Positions 8,405 through 17,686 of a DNA stretch of 26,283 nucleotides are shown here, in pieces; position 1 is the first letter of the stretch, and every line of letters starts with the position of its first letter. The translations under genes were made by a program, and so were the position numbers. The stretch covers positions 1-26,283 of the forward strand of contig CAYOVG010000049.1 in assembly GCA_964407285.1 (NCBI GenBank). The letters are read 5' to 3'. Source of the stretch: CAYOVG01 sp964407285 (GTDB lineage: Bacteria; Desulfobacterota; Syntrophobacteria; Syntrophobacterales; Syntrophobacteraceae). The notes under the pieces were generated by a model, which saw nothing but the letters and a program-made list of their open reading frames with translations, searched no databases and had not been told where the DNA came from.

Positions 8405-11400
8405 TCAGTAGTCGTATTTCCAGTTGAGGCCGATACCGCTGTTGCCTTCCAATCCAGTTTGGGTTTCAAGGGAAAGGTTCGGGGTTATTTCCACCTGAAC
8501 GGTCACCTTTCCCGTTTTGTTGCCGACTCCCTTTTCCACATCCACATAGATGTCTTCGGTCAGATACTTGCCGATGCCCAGCGCGACGTCATTCGTGCCG
8601 CCGCCGCCATGATTGCTCTTGCCGTCGAGGCTACTCGCGCTGCCGGATGGACCGCCGCCGTTGCCGGTCGGCGTCCGGATGTCCAGTTGATCAAGGCCCA
8701 GAAACTTACGGGTATCGGTGAGAAAGCCCAGCGCGTCACCACCGCCCGAAACCACCCGTAGCGCGTTGGCGAGCTTGAGCGCCTGGACGGGGGTGATCTT
8801 TCCGAGTTCGCGGCCGAAGAGAACGCGCGCGAGCACCTCATCCTGCGGCAGAGGCGGGTCCGACTGGAACTCGATCTTCGGCGACGTGGCGTTGCCGGTG
8901 AGCGAAACCCGCGCCGTTACGTCCTGCGCTCTCGCTTCAGCGACTACATCCAGCCAGGGGGTGGGGGGCGATCCTCCATGGAACTGTATGATCCCTCGAG
9001 ATAAGTTGAAGCGTTTGTCCAGGATGTCGAGATAGCCCCGGACCACGCTCAGATTGCCCGTGATGGACGGTTCACCCGCGGCGCCTGCTACCTGAAGGTC
9101 CCCTTTCCATTCGGAATTGAGGCCCCTGCCGCGGATGAATACGCGGCCCTGAGAGTACACCGTAATGTTCAGGCGAACGTTCGTCGGGGTTGCAGACGAT
9201 GCTGCAGAGGGCGCCCGATCGTCCCCTGCCTGATGAAGGGGCTCAGCCTGAGCAGTCTGAGGCTGAACAGCCCGAACCTGTATGTTCCGGGCCGTCTGAG
9301 TCCGAGAAGTCTGCGTTGGTCCGGGCGCAGCCCTGGCAGGCTGCATATGATCCCGCTCGCCCCGGTCTGCCCGCGTACGGCTCCGGCCGACCTGCACTCG
9401 TCTCTCGTCGCCTCTCCGTGCTTCTGCCTTTTCAGCAGTTCCGGCTCTGCCCGAATCGCTCGAAACCGGACCGTTTAGCTCGATCACATCGAGTTTTGCG
9501 ATATGAGTGGAGAACTGCCTCGGGATGCTCGCTTCCGCACCGATGATATCGAGTTTCCCCGTCATGGTCATATCCACGATGTTTCCGGTGACCTTGAGAG
9601 CGCCGCCGACCGATCCCGTTACTTCTTCACGCCGTACCAGCGTCGCGTTCACGACCGACACATCGGCTTCGAGAGGGAAATTCTTCTCCGGGGCGACTTC
9701 CATCCATCCCCTGGCGGAAATTGTTCCACTGCCTCCATCGCTGGATTCGGCTCGCCTGATCTCCAAACGCCGTCCCCTGGCCGCCAGTTCCACATGGATG
9801 TTCCTGAGCGTCGCGCCGTAGCTGAAATTGGTGTACGTTCCGTTCAGGATTTCCGCGCTCCCGTTGGTCTCGGGATTGGCCAAAGTGCCGCCGATATCGA
9901 AAAGGACTTTGATTTGTCCCGTTACGCCATGCTCTTCCTGCGGGACCATCGCCGCCAGGGTGGCGAGGTTTCCGCGGGCTTCCACATGTCCCTGGATTGC
10001 GCCTTCGGGAGGAATTCTGAAGGCGAATGGGGCAACCGCAAACCTGACGGGCAGGGTCAGGGTCGCGTGCGCCGGTCCTTCGAACGGCCCCTGGATATCC
10101 GCCCGCGCATTCATCTTCCCGCCTTCGATACGCGCCGTTGCGCTCACGGCCATTGCGGGAGCGCCGGGCATCCGGTCCGCCGGAGGGCGAAGCCCTGTAA
10201 CGTCCATCTCCACATCGACTATCGGCTGACCGGATGGGCCATCCATTCGAATCCGGCCGGACAGAATTCCGGGCACATCGGGGACGCCGAAGAGGCGGCC
10301 CATGGAGAGGGGAAGCTTATCGATCCGCGCATCGAGCGTGGCGGACTTGGGGGAGTACCGCCCGGCAGCCTGCAGGCGCGCCCCGCCGACGCCAAGAGCC
10401 AGCCCGTCCAATGAGAACCCGTCCCGCCCCGTCGCCAGGACGGCGGGCTGCGACAGTTGCAGCGCATAACCGCCAAATCGACCGCTCAGCGATTTGACTC
10501 GAACCTGCTGCGCCGTATCACCCGGTCGGTCGGACCGCGGGCCGCCGCCCGGCGTCCGCAGGTCGAATCCCTCCGTGTAACGCCCCGCGGCAGACGCCTC
10601 GCTGCTGCCGCCCCGCCGGTCTCCCGATGCCTTGACGTTCAGCGTTCGAAGGGCCGGCCCGTCCGCTCCCGCCCCCTTCACGTCCGCGGCCTGTATCGAT
10701 GCCGATCCCACCGGCTTATTGAAAATATCCCTCACATCGGCGGACGCGGACACCTTTGCGGCGCCGGCATAGGGAGTCACCAGCCCTTTTCCATCCACCA
10801 CCAGCTTGACGTGCTGGCTCCCGTTCTCCCGGAAAGGCCGGATGCTGAAAGCGGCGCTTCCCCCGAGCCGTTCTCCGACGAACCGCCCGAGCACCGAGAT
10901 GTCATTAAGTTTCCCTTCCAGGTTTCCCTCCGCCTGCTTCGCTGCAAGATCGATATCGAGGTTTCCCGCGATCCGATTGCGGGGGGCATCGAGACTGATG
11001 CGAGGTAAGGACAACCGCTCGCCTTCGAGCGCAAAATCCGCGGCAGCACTAAGATTTTGGCCGTTTTGCCGCATCCCGACCCGCACCTCTCCTTGCGGAG
11101 CCCGCGGAAGCCCACGAACATGGATCGTCGCGGCCGGTTGCCGGGTCTCCACGCCCTCGACCCTGACCTTATTTCCCTTGATGGATGTCGTGGTTTCCAG
11201 GGAGGTGAACGGACCGGCGACTTCACCTTCGGCCTCGATGCTTCCTGCCATGCGCTTTCCGAGCGCGCGCGCGGGCGCATCCAGCGCCGGGATGGCGACC
11301 CGCCAGTTCCCCTTGACGGTCTTTTCCGCCAGGTTGACCGAAACCGTGCTTTCCGCGCGCACGTTTGAACCGGTGACCTGAAGCCGCGACACATCGAGAA

Positions 11401-12994
11401 GAGTCTTGCCGCGAAGCGCTACATTCGCGCCGAGTTCGATTTCGGCGCCCGAAAGGGATGCAACAGCGGGCGGAAGCCCTTCCATTCCCTTCAAGCGTCC
11501 CCGGATGGTTCCCGTGGCGTTTCCATCGGTCGGATTCCCTTCCAGTTGGACTTCGACAACCCCATTTGCCGCAGCCGTCCGTCCGTTGGCGGCCGTAAGC
11601 AACTTCAGGCCGTCCATCCGGAGCGTAGCCGTGGCGTTCAATGCTCCGTTGCGGTCCGCTTCATCTGTTTCCAGTCGTACATCCGCACGGATATCGGCGG
11701 CATGGAGATTTTCCGCCTTCAGATCGTTCAGGCGCAACGCAACGGCGCCGTGGGGGGCCCGTAGAGTATTGGATACATTTCCGGTAACGGTGAGGGCCCC
11801 GGCAAGGGGCATTCCCGCCAGGGCTTCCACGGCTTTCAGGTCGCCGATCGTAATGTTCAGGTTGCTCTGTATCGTCTCCGGGCCCGGGTCGAACCGGCCG
11901 TCGACCTGAGCGCTGTACTTCGCTCCCTCGATCTTCGCGTTTTCGACCGCCACGAGCCCGGAGGAAAGAGCATAGCGCGCATTCAGCTCGAACCGGCTTT
12001 CACTTCCGAGAAGCGGTGTAAGCCCGGGGGAGAAGATGTCCCGGGAGGGGACCGCGACACCCTTCAATCCGACCGCGATTTCCTGCTCTGCGGCGTCGCC
12101 CCGCGCAACGGCTGAGGGATGCGCGGACACGGTCAGCCGGATGTCCGCATTTACGGACCCGTAGCGCCGGATATCCCCCTTCAGCGATCCCGTCCAGTCT
12201 TCCAGCGGCCCGTCCCCACGCAGCTCGATGGAAATGGGCCCGTCGTCCTTCCGGTCGAGCGCCGAAGCGATCCATCCACCGGCTTCTTCACGAACTTCCG
12301 CCTGAATGCCGAGCTTTGAAGGTTCTCCACGTTTTCCATGGATGGAGGCCGCCAAATGAATGCCGGTATCGGGGGCGTCGTCGATGCGGCGGGCGTGAAG
12401 GGCGGCCCTGAGTCCCGGTCCCTGCCCCGCGGATTCACTCCCGGCTCCATCCGATGCATCCTCAACATTGCCATCCAGTCGAAAAACAGCGTAATCGCCC
12501 GTCACGGGCTCTTCAAGAACGAGCCGGTCCACGCTCAACCGGTCGACAGTGACCGGCGGCGGATTTTCGGGCAGAGCAATCGGCCCGGTTTTTTCCGGTT
12601 CCTCCGGCTCACCGCTCTTGGGCGATCGTTTGACGACCACGCTCGATGCGCTGATTTTCACAAAATGGAATTCCCCCCCGAGAAGATCGGAAAGAGACAT
12701 CCCGAGAGCAAGATCTTTGCCGACCAGCCATATCCCTTCAGCATCCCCCAGCGTGAAGCCTTTCACGCGCACCCGCGGTGGAAGCTCGATTTCGACCTGC
12801 TCGAGGGTTACTATCCGGTCGGGACCGGAACTCAGACTGCCTGAAAGCTTTTCGGCAATCAGGTCCTTTGCTGCGTCGGTCCGCAGGACAATCAAGAGCG
12901 CCGCCGCCAGGAACACAATGAGCAGAGCGATGGAAAGAAATGCTCCTCCTATCCGCAATCCTGCACGCTTCCAATTGACTTCATGTACCGTCAT
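8405..12994 (-). CDS. tamB: TamB, translocation and assembly module inner-membrane protein
   Basis: TamB is a very long periplasm-spanning protein anchored in the inner membrane. It works with the Omp85 protein TamA in outer-membrane protein or lipid delivery. The product has 1529 residues. There is a single N-terminal membrane helix (about 13-38), then a long series of beta-rich AsmA/TamB-type repeats, then the C-terminal TamB (DUF490) domain from about 1130 to the end. That domain is recognised by GRVFIRGRGLNSEWKGDLQV, GYLDILDKRFNLSRGIIQF, PPLPQDEVLARVLFGREL and the closing SGIGLNWKYDY. An Arg/Gln/Thr-rich insertion (about 1175-1272) interrupts the domain. The start lies four bases after the tamA stop, so the two are co-transcribed. 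It is longer than E. coli TamB (~1260). Confidence 0.93.
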   Translation of the reverse strand: MTVHEVNWKRAGLRIGGAFLSIALLIVFLAAALLIVLRTDAAKDLIAEKLSGSLSSGPDRIVTLEQVEIELPPRVRVKGFTLGDAEGIWLVGKDLALGMSLSDLLGGEFHFVKISASSVVVKRSPKSGEPEEPEKTGPIALPENPPPVTVDRLSVDRLVLEEPVTGDYAVFRLDGNVEDASDGAGSESAGQGPGLRAALHARRIDDAPDTGIHLAASIHGKRGEPSKLGIQAEVREEAGGWIASALDRKDDGPISIELRGDGPLEDWTGSLKGDIRRYGSVNADIRLTVSAHPSAVARGDAAEQEIAVGLKGVAVPSRDIFSPGLTPLLGSESRFELNARYALSSGLVAVENAKIEGAKYSAQVDGRFDPGPETIQSNLNITIGDLKAVEALAGMPLAGALTVTGNVSNTLRAPHGAVALRLNDLKAENLHAADIRADVRLETDEADRNGALNATATLRMDGLKLLTAANGRTAAANGVVEVQLEGNPTDGNATGTIRGRLKGMEGLPPAVASLSGAEIELGANVALRGKTLLDVSRLQVTGSNVRAESTVSVNLAEKTVKGNWRVAIPALDAPARALGKRMAGSIEAEGEVAGPFTSLETTTSIKGNKVRVEGVETRQPAATIHVRGLPRAPQGEVRVGMRQNGQNLSAAADFALEGERLSLPRISLDAPRNRIAGNLDIDLAAKQAEGNLEGKLNDISVLGRFVGERLGGSAAFSIRPFRENGSQHVKLVVDGKGLVTPYAGAAKVSASADVRDIFNKPVGSASIQAADVKGAGADGPALRTLNVKASGDRRGGSSEASAAGRYTEGFDLRTPGGGPRSDRPGDTAQQVRVKSLSGRFGGYALQLSQPAVLATGRDGFSLDGLALGVGGARLQAAGRYSPKSATLDARIDKLPLSMGRLFGVPDVPGILSGRIRMDGPSGQPIVDVEMDVTGLRPPADRMPGAPAMAVSATARIEGGKMNARADIQGPFEGPAHATLTLPVRFAVAPFAFRIPPEGAIQGHVEARGNLATLAAMVPQEEHGVTGQIKVLFDIGGTLANPETNGSAEILNGTYTNFSYGATLRNIHVELAARGRRLEIRRAESSDGGSGTISARGWMEVAPEKNFPLEADVSVVNATLVRREEVTGSVGGALKVTGNIVDMTMTGKLDIIGAEASIPRQFSTHIAKLDVIELNGPVSSDSGRAGTAEKAEARRGDERRVQVGRSRTRADRGERDHMQPARAAPGPTQTSRTQTARNIQVRAVQPQTAQAEPLHQAGDDRAPSAASSATPTNVRLNITVYSQGRVFIRGRGLNSEWKGDLQVAGAAGEPSITGNLSVVRGYLDILDKRFNLSRGIIQFHGGSPPTPWLDVVAEARAQDVTARVSLTGNATSPKIEFQSDPPLPQDEVLARVLFGRELGKITPVQALKLANALRVVSGGGDALGFLTDTRKFLGLDQLDIRTPTGNGGGPSGSASSLDGKSNHGGGGTNDVALGIGKYLTEDIYVDVEKGVGNKTGKVTVQVEITPNLSLETQTGLEGNSGIGLNWKYDY

Positions 12995-12998
12995 ACAG

Positions 12999-14894
12999 CT
13001 AAAATGCCTGTCCCAAACTGAAATAGACCTGAAAAGGGTCGTGCACTCCGCTTACGCGGTCGAGCGGCACCGCGAAGTCCACCCTCAGAGGGCCGACGGG
13101 GGTTAAATACCGGATTCCGGTTCCCGCTCCCCATCTAACCGTTTCGTCGAAACTGGGGTATTCGGATTCGAAGGCGCTCCCGCCATCGAGAAACACGACG
13201 AAGCCGATCTTCTCCGTGACTCTGAAGCGAAATTCCGCGCTCAGTTCCAGGAGCGACCGCCCCCCCAGCGGCTTGTCGTCGAAAAGCGGCCCCACCTTCT
13301 GATAATCGTATCCCCGAATGGACCCGCCGCCTCCGGCATAGAACCTGATATCGGCGGGAATGTCCTCACGGGCGGCCCCTGTAATGCTCCCCGCTCCGAC
13401 CCGGCCGGCAAATACGCAGAAAGGACGTTCGAGTATCTTCCAATAATGGCTGTAGGTGGCGTAGCTCCTCAGGAAGGTCAAGTCTTCTCCGATCGTGTCC
13501 ATGTAGGGTGTGAACTGCACCAGCAGCCGGCTTCCGCGGGTCGGATCGAGCAGGTTGTCGGTGGTGTTACGATTAAGATACACAGGGAACGATGCCAGCG
13601 CGTATTCGTTCGTACGCTCCAACGCTTCCTCACCCGGAAACTCGTCGACCTGCGCGAGACGGAATGCCGGTCCCGCTCCGTACCGGAGACGGTTGTCGTG
13701 CTGCCGCTCGATGGTGGACGAAATATCCGTGTACCTGCTGGTATACGCATCGGTGTCGTCCTGGCCGATCCTGGTGCTGAACAGCAGGGACTGGTTCTCC
13801 TGCAGGAAATACGGCTTCTTGAAAAGTGCGGTACCCGAATAGGTGATCTCCGACGCGGTAATGTCGAACCTCAGGGTCTCCCCCGCACCGAAGAGATTTC
13901 TGTGCTCCCACGCGAGTCTGCCCCCCGGTCCTTGATCGGTCATGTAGTTGATTCCGGCGCTTATGGAGCGGTGCTTTCTTTCTGTGAGTTCGATGGTGAT
14001 GGGAAGCATTCCTCCCGGTTCGGGTTCGTCGGGGTGTTTGAGCCGTACCAGACTGAAGAGGCCCGTTTCCACGAGTCGCAACCGGGTGTCCTCGACGAGT
14101 TCACCATTATAGGTTTGTCCTTTTCTCCAGTGGATCTTGCGCCTGACGTACTCCTCCTCGACGGTCCGGAGACCCTCGATAGACGTGGAGCCGAAGCGAA
14201 CCTGCGCTCCCGGATCGACCTTGTACGCAACCGTGACATCCCTCGTGTCGTGATCGACCACAACCCTCGGACTGGGAACTTCGGCAAAAGCGTATCCATG
14301 CTTCGTCATTTCATTGACGATCTTGTCCCGTGCGTTGAGGATGGCCTGGGCGCGCGCCGGGTCGTTCACCATCAGTCCCAGTTCCTCGGGCGAAGGCAAT
14401 TCGAAGGGGAGGGGGGCCTCGCCTTCTGGCGCCTCTATCGTGATGGAACTCAAAACGTACACCTGTCCCGGACGGATGTGAAAGACAATGGTCACCGGCT
14501 GCCTGCTCTCATCCAATGTGAAGTCGGTCTCGGCGCCGTAATAACCGAGAGACCGGAGCGCCTGGAGAAAGCGGGTTTCGTCTTCACGCGCCCGGCGTCG
14601 CAGGAAATCCATCGATATGGGGGGGCGATCCTTCAGGGCAATGGTATCCGATACGGATGTGAGAGTCGACCGGATGTCATCGGTCAAATCACCTTCCAGG
14701 ACCACATCGTAGGGTATTCCTCGAGTCTCTTGCGTTTCCGCCGTATCTTGAGCCGGCTTCACCTCTTGCGCGACGGATATCCCTTTTGAAATCAATACAA
14801 TAAACAGGCCAGTCACGAGGCAAAGCATACATTTTATGAGTAAATCCGGTCGCAACAGGCGGCCTTTGGCCGGGCCTTCGGCTATGGCGTTCAT
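12999..14894 (-). CDS. tamA: TamA, Omp85/BamA-family outer-membrane protein
   Basis: This outer-membrane 16-strand barrel with periplasmic POTRA domains partners TamB. In 631 residues it has an N-terminal hydrophobic signal (about 21-40), roughly three POTRA-like units (about 60-300; FGSTSIEGLRTVEEEYVRRK is the third) and a C-terminal bacterial surface antigen barrel. In the barrel, GGGGSIRGYDYQ near residue 520 contains the conserved lid-lock RGY motif of Omp85 proteins. The chain ends in a Phe (YFSLGQAF), as needed for recognition by the Bam machinery. The ATG at 14894 has AAAGGAA upstream on its own strand, and an internal Met near residue 22 is a possible alternative. The gene is first in the tamA-tamB transcript. 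Confidence 0.94.
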   Translation of the reverse strand: MNAIAEGPAKGRLLRPDLLIKCMLCLVTGLFIVLISKGISVAQEVKPAQDTAETQETRGIPYDVVLEGDLTDDIRSTLTSVSDTIALKDRPPISMDFLRRRAREDETRFLQALRSLGYYGAETDFTLDESRQPVTIVFHIRPGQVYVLSSITIEAPEGEAPLPFELPSPEELGLMVNDPARAQAILNARDKIVNEMTKHGYAFAEVPSPRVVVDHDTRDVTVAYKVDPGAQVRFGSTSIEGLRTVEEEYVRRKIHWRKGQTYNGELVEDTRLRLVETGLFSLVRLKHPDEPEPGGMLPITIELTERKHRSISAGINYMTDQGPGGRLAWEHRNLFGAGETLRFDITASEITYSGTALFKKPYFLQENQSLLFSTRIGQDDTDAYTSRYTDISSTIERQHDNRLRYGAGPAFRLAQVDEFPGEEALERTNEYALASFPVYLNRNTTDNLLDPTRGSRLLVQFTPYMDTIGEDLTFLRSYATYSHYWKILERPFCVFAGRVGAGSITGAAREDIPADIRFYAGGGGSIRGYDYQKVGPLFDDKPLGGRSLLELSAEFRFRVTEKIGFVVFLDGGSAFESEYPSFDETVRWGAGTGIRYLTPVGPLRVDFAVPLDRVSGVHDPFQVYFSLGQAF

Positions 14895-14900
14895 TCAGAC

Positions 14901-14928
14901 GTTCCTTTCGGTTTCTTTCGTTTCTTTC
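14901..14928 (-). repeat. 9-bp tandem repeat in the tamA leader, carrying its ribosome binding site
   Basis: Read on the minus strand, two perfect GAAAGAAAC units (14928-14920 and 14919-14911) are followed, after one base, by a one-mismatch copy GAAAGGAAC (14909-14901). The last copy supplies the purine-rich Shine-Dalgarno sequence for tamA. Confidence 0.75.
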
Positions 14929-15044
14929 TCGGTTTCGGTTGCCGCCCGCCGGAGCGGTTTCGAGCCGGCGTCGGGATTTTCCTGAAAGGGCCAGTGAACG
15001 GTGAAGGGCCAATAGTGAACGGGAAATCTTTGTATTACACAAAT

Positions 15045-15072
15045 GAGATAACAGCCTCTCGGCCATAGTCAA
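15045..15072 (-). promoter_or_regulatory. Candidate promoter for tamA-tamB
   Basis: On the minus strand TTGACT (15072-15067) is followed after 16 bp by TATCTC (15050-15045). The -35 box has five of six matches and the -10 box is moderate. It implies a leader of about 145 nt that contains the purine-rich repeats. Confidence 0.5.
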
Positions 15073-15262
15073 GAATGTCGCGGGAAAAAATGCCCGCCCG
15101 GGCCGTCGGTTTCACCCGGCGCGGTCGGAGACTTCGACGCAGGCATTTTCATGAATTCGAGTTGACGACTGCTTTACAGGCTTGCCGTGAGCCTGGAATT
15201 GCCCGGTCGGCAGCAGGCATGCCGGGGGAAAGAGGATCGAAGCATCGAAGTATGGAGTACCT

Positions 15263-16459
15263 TCAAAGATTCAGATAGGAACGGAAAATAGCGATCGAGT
15301 TCGGATCGAGAACCATCGTGATGAGCGCGCCGCTGATGGCGCCCCACAAGTGAGCATCATGGCCCACATTGTCGTACCTGTTCTTTGCCATGAAATAACT
15401 GTAGGCAACATAAAGCAGAGCGAAAATCGGAGCCGGAATCGGGATGGGAGCAAACATAATGGTGATCTTGCTGCCCGGTCTGTAGAGGATGTAGCTGAAT
15501 ATGACGCCCGCAATCGCCCCCGAAGCCCCCAACGCTCGATAGGAGGGATTGTTTCCGTTCTTGGCCGTCACCACAAAGGCGCTGAAGATGAGGCTCCCGA
15601 AGTAGATGATCAGGAAATTCACGTGCCCCACAATCGTTTCCAGGATGAACGCGAAAAAGCAAAACGTCATGAGGTTTATGGTCAGGTGCATGGAATCGGC
15701 ATGGATCAAGCCGCTTGTCAAAAGCGTATAGTACCTCTTGCCGTGCCGTACGATGCTCCACGGGTGCAAGATGAACTTGTCGAAAACGACCTCGTTCCTG
15801 AAAGCCTGAATGCTCGTAATCACGGTCCCGAGCAGGATGATCAGCGCGGCTGCCGGAAAACCTTTCGAAGCACCTCCGGAAGACGCAGGCATGCTCCGCG
15901 GCGACCATTGCGGCGTTGAATTGCCGCCCGTGTCGGGGGAGGAGTTGAGCTCCGCTGAAGAACGGCCGCCGGTGCTGCCGCGACGGTCTTCGGTTTTGCT
16001 CTCATTGAGAGCGACTTTGAAGATACCGTGAGCCTTTTTCTGTAATTCGATTCCTTCATTGTAGATATGAATGCCGGTATCGTGGAGGCTCATTCCTTTC
16101 CGGGCCGTACCCGGGTCGCTATTCTCGAGGGCGTTCCGCATGTGAATCCATGTGTCGTCAAAGATCCTTCCGGCCTCGAGGAACTTCTGCTCCGCTTCCA
16201 CGAAGACGTCCGACGCCTGACGAAACCCCTCTATTCCGGTGTTTTCGAAGTTGGAGCCGGCAATCGATATATTCTTACGCGCATTGTCGAGCAGATCCCG
16301 GCATCGGTCACTGAGTTCCTTGCCGGCCTGTAGAACCTTCTGTATATGTTCGATGTGGTCTTTGGACAATTGAGAGGAAGCAGTCCATGATTTACCGGGA
16401 GCAATGAGGAAGGCGAAGCCGATAACAATCAAGAAGGCAGCAGCCCATGTTCTCTTCAC
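15263..16459 (-). CDS. Rhomboid-family intramembrane serine protease with an N-terminal helical domain
   Basis: The C-terminal ~200 residues form a rhomboid protease, which cuts substrates inside the membrane with a Ser-His dyad. The nucleophile is Ser313 in GASGAIAG and the general base His370 in AHLWGAISG. HLTINLMTF supplies the conserved helix-2 motif, and six hydrophobic segments are visible. In front lie a short basic N-terminus with a hydrophobic stretch (about 5-22, signal-like), a charged helical region (about 30-150) and a Ser/Gly/Pro-rich linker (about 155-190). The start is GTG at 16459, preceded by GGGGAAA. An ATG at 16549 is in frame but lies inside the promoter at 16536-16563, so it cannot be used on that transcript. 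With GTG the protein has 399 residues. The substrate is unknown. Confidence 0.87.
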   Translation of the reverse strand: MKRTWAAAFLIVIGFAFLIAPGKSWTASSQLSKDHIEHIQKVLQAGKELSDRCRDLLDNARKNISIAGSNFENTGIEGFRQASDVFVEAEQKFLEAGRIFDDTWIHMRNALENSDPGTARKGMSLHDTGIHIYNEGIELQKKAHGIFKVALNESKTEDRRGSTGGRSSAELNSSPDTGGNSTPQWSPRSMPASSGGASKGFPAAALIILLGTVITSIQAFRNEVVFDKFILHPWSIVRHGKRYYTLLTSGLIHADSMHLTINLMTFCFFAFILETIVGHVNFLIIYFGSLIFSAFVVTAKNGNNPSYRALGASGAIAGVIFSYILYRPGSKITIMFAPIPIPAPIFALLYVAYSYFMAKNRYDNVGHDAHLWGAISGALITMVLDPNSIAIFRSYLNL

Positions 16460-16535
16460 AGTGTTTTCCCCGTCGTTTCGCTGATTATACTGTGTAATTT
16501 GCGCAATGATTCCGTCCGTTGCCCGCCACCAGTCC

Positions 16536-16563
16536 ATTATACAGTTCAATAACCGACTGTCAA
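16536..16563 (-). promoter_or_regulatory. Consensus sigma-70 promoter for the rhomboid gene
   Basis: On the minus strand a perfect -35 box TTGACA (16563-16558) and a perfect -10 box TATAAT (16541-16536) are separated by 16 bp. Transcription would begin near 16529, about 70 nt before the GTG start at 16459. Confidence 0.85.
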
Positions 16564-16627
16564 AGCGAATCTCTTCATGAACGGAATGTAACAGACGATA
16601 CCGGTGCTGAACGGTTTGGCGCGGGGT

Positions 16628-17560
16628 TTATTCGGGAAGCCGGTAGTATTCCTTTCCCGTGAAGCGGGAGCTTGTGAGCCTGTTCGCACTCCGGAGCCGT
16701 GAGATGGCCGCCTCGAGATCTTTGACGGGGACCCCCAGTGACGCCGTCATCTCGGGGACCGTGCACGGACGCCTGCCGACCAGTTCCAGTATCCGACGGC
16801 TAAGGGACAGGTCCTTTTCCGCAAGGCCGGAGCCGCAAAAACTGCCGATTATTCGAGACCTTTCCGCAGGAAAATATTTCAGGGCCGCTTCCATCCTTTC
16901 GGGAGGGAGGCCGGTAATGCCGGGGTCGGCGGGCGGGCGGACCACGGTATTCAATTCGACCCGGTCGGGTTGCGTCCGCTCGACGATGCGTCTCATCGTA
17001 GCCCAGTGATCCGCGGTGTCGTTACGGCCTCCGACCAACATGATCTCCAGGAAGATCAGGCCCTTGTACTCCCGCCTGAACGCCTCCATCCCCTTGACCA
17101 CATCGTTGATATCCAGGTCGGGGTGGGGGCGGTGGACGGATTCGAAAACTTCCCTCGAAAAGCCCGTGAAGGTGGGGACGACACGGTCCGCTTGCAGCAG
17201 GTCTTTTCGCACGTTCGGGTCACGCAGGAGCGAGCCGTTGGTAAGGACGATCAACGGCAAACCGGGGAAACGCCTCTTGATGGCGGGTATGAGTTCGCCG
17301 AGCGGTTCGTAGAGCGTGGGTTCGCCTGCGCTCGAAAAAGTCAGCACATCCGCGCCACCCGGATACGCCCGGAAGTAATCCTCAAGGTCGTGCAGGACAT
17401 TTTCCGGGGCCGTGAACGCCTTTCGGCAGACCGTCAGGTGCGTGGTGCGGCCGGATTCACAGTAGATGCAATCGTAGGTGCAGGTCTTGGGCGGGATTAC
17501 GTCGATCCCCAATGATCTGCCAAGACGCCGTGACGGAACGGGACCAAAAATCGTATTCAT
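16628..17560 (-). CDS. Radical SAM Fe-S oxidoreductase (COG0731-like) with a C-terminal helical domain
   Basis: This is a radical SAM enzyme that binds a [4Fe-4S] cluster through C27-x3-C31-x2-C34 (CTYDCIYC). The opening GPVPSRRLGRSLGIDV is the mark of the COG0731 group, which is distantly related to TYW1 wybutosine enzymes. TFSSAGEPTLY near residue 75 is the SAM-contacting GEPT motif, and VLTNGSLL follows. The last ~65 residues resemble a winged-helix domain (ILELVGRRPCTVPEMTASLG). The ATG at 17560 is used, with a TTG one codon earlier. The length of 310 residues is normal for the group. It is 68 bases before the rhomboid promoter. The reaction is not known for this group in bacteria. Confidence 0.88.
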   Translation of the reverse strand: MNTIFGPVPSRRLGRSLGIDVIPPKTCTYDCIYCESGRTTHLTVCRKAFTAPENVLHDLEDYFRAYPGGADVLTFSSAGEPTLYEPLGELIPAIKRRFPGLPLIVLTNGSLLRDPNVRKDLLQADRVVPTFTGFSREVFESVHRPHPDLDINDVVKGMEAFRREYKGLIFLEIMLVGGRNDTADHWATMRRIVERTQPDRVELNTVVRPPADPGITGLPPERMEAALKYFPAERSRIIGSFCGSGLAEKDLSLSRRILELVGRRPCTVPEMTASLGVPVKDLEAAISRLRSANRLTSSRFTGKEYYRLPE

Positions 17561-17686
17561 CAAAAACCGCGCTGCTTTCCGATTCCGGAATCAAGTACGG
17601 CGGACCGGGGGCTCCGTAATACTCCGCACCGTGCTCATCCTGCTCCTACGAGCCGGTCCTGTTACAACAACAGAAACAGGCTCACC

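Larger units (their letters stand above)
14895..15262. other. Intergenic region between tamA and the rhomboid gene
   Basis: This 368-bp stretch has no convincing gene. It holds the tamA leader repeat, a candidate tamA promoter, two AGTGAACGG copies (14993-15001 and 15014-15022), each preceded by GGGCCA, and a 6-bp hairpin at 15177-15195 without a T tract. Nothing recognisable lies in 15075-15175. The small open frame at 15075-15278 lacks a ribosome binding site and protein-like composition. Confidence 0.6.

Noticed and set aside
13446..14789. 447-codon open frame on the plus strand inside tamA
   Set aside because: It is antisense to tamA, whose POTRA and barrel motifs are unmistakable. No family motif is seen in this frame.
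15177..15195. Hairpin after the rhomboid gene considered as its terminator
   Set aside because: It has a six-pair stem, no T tract on the minus strand, and is 70 bases beyond the stop.
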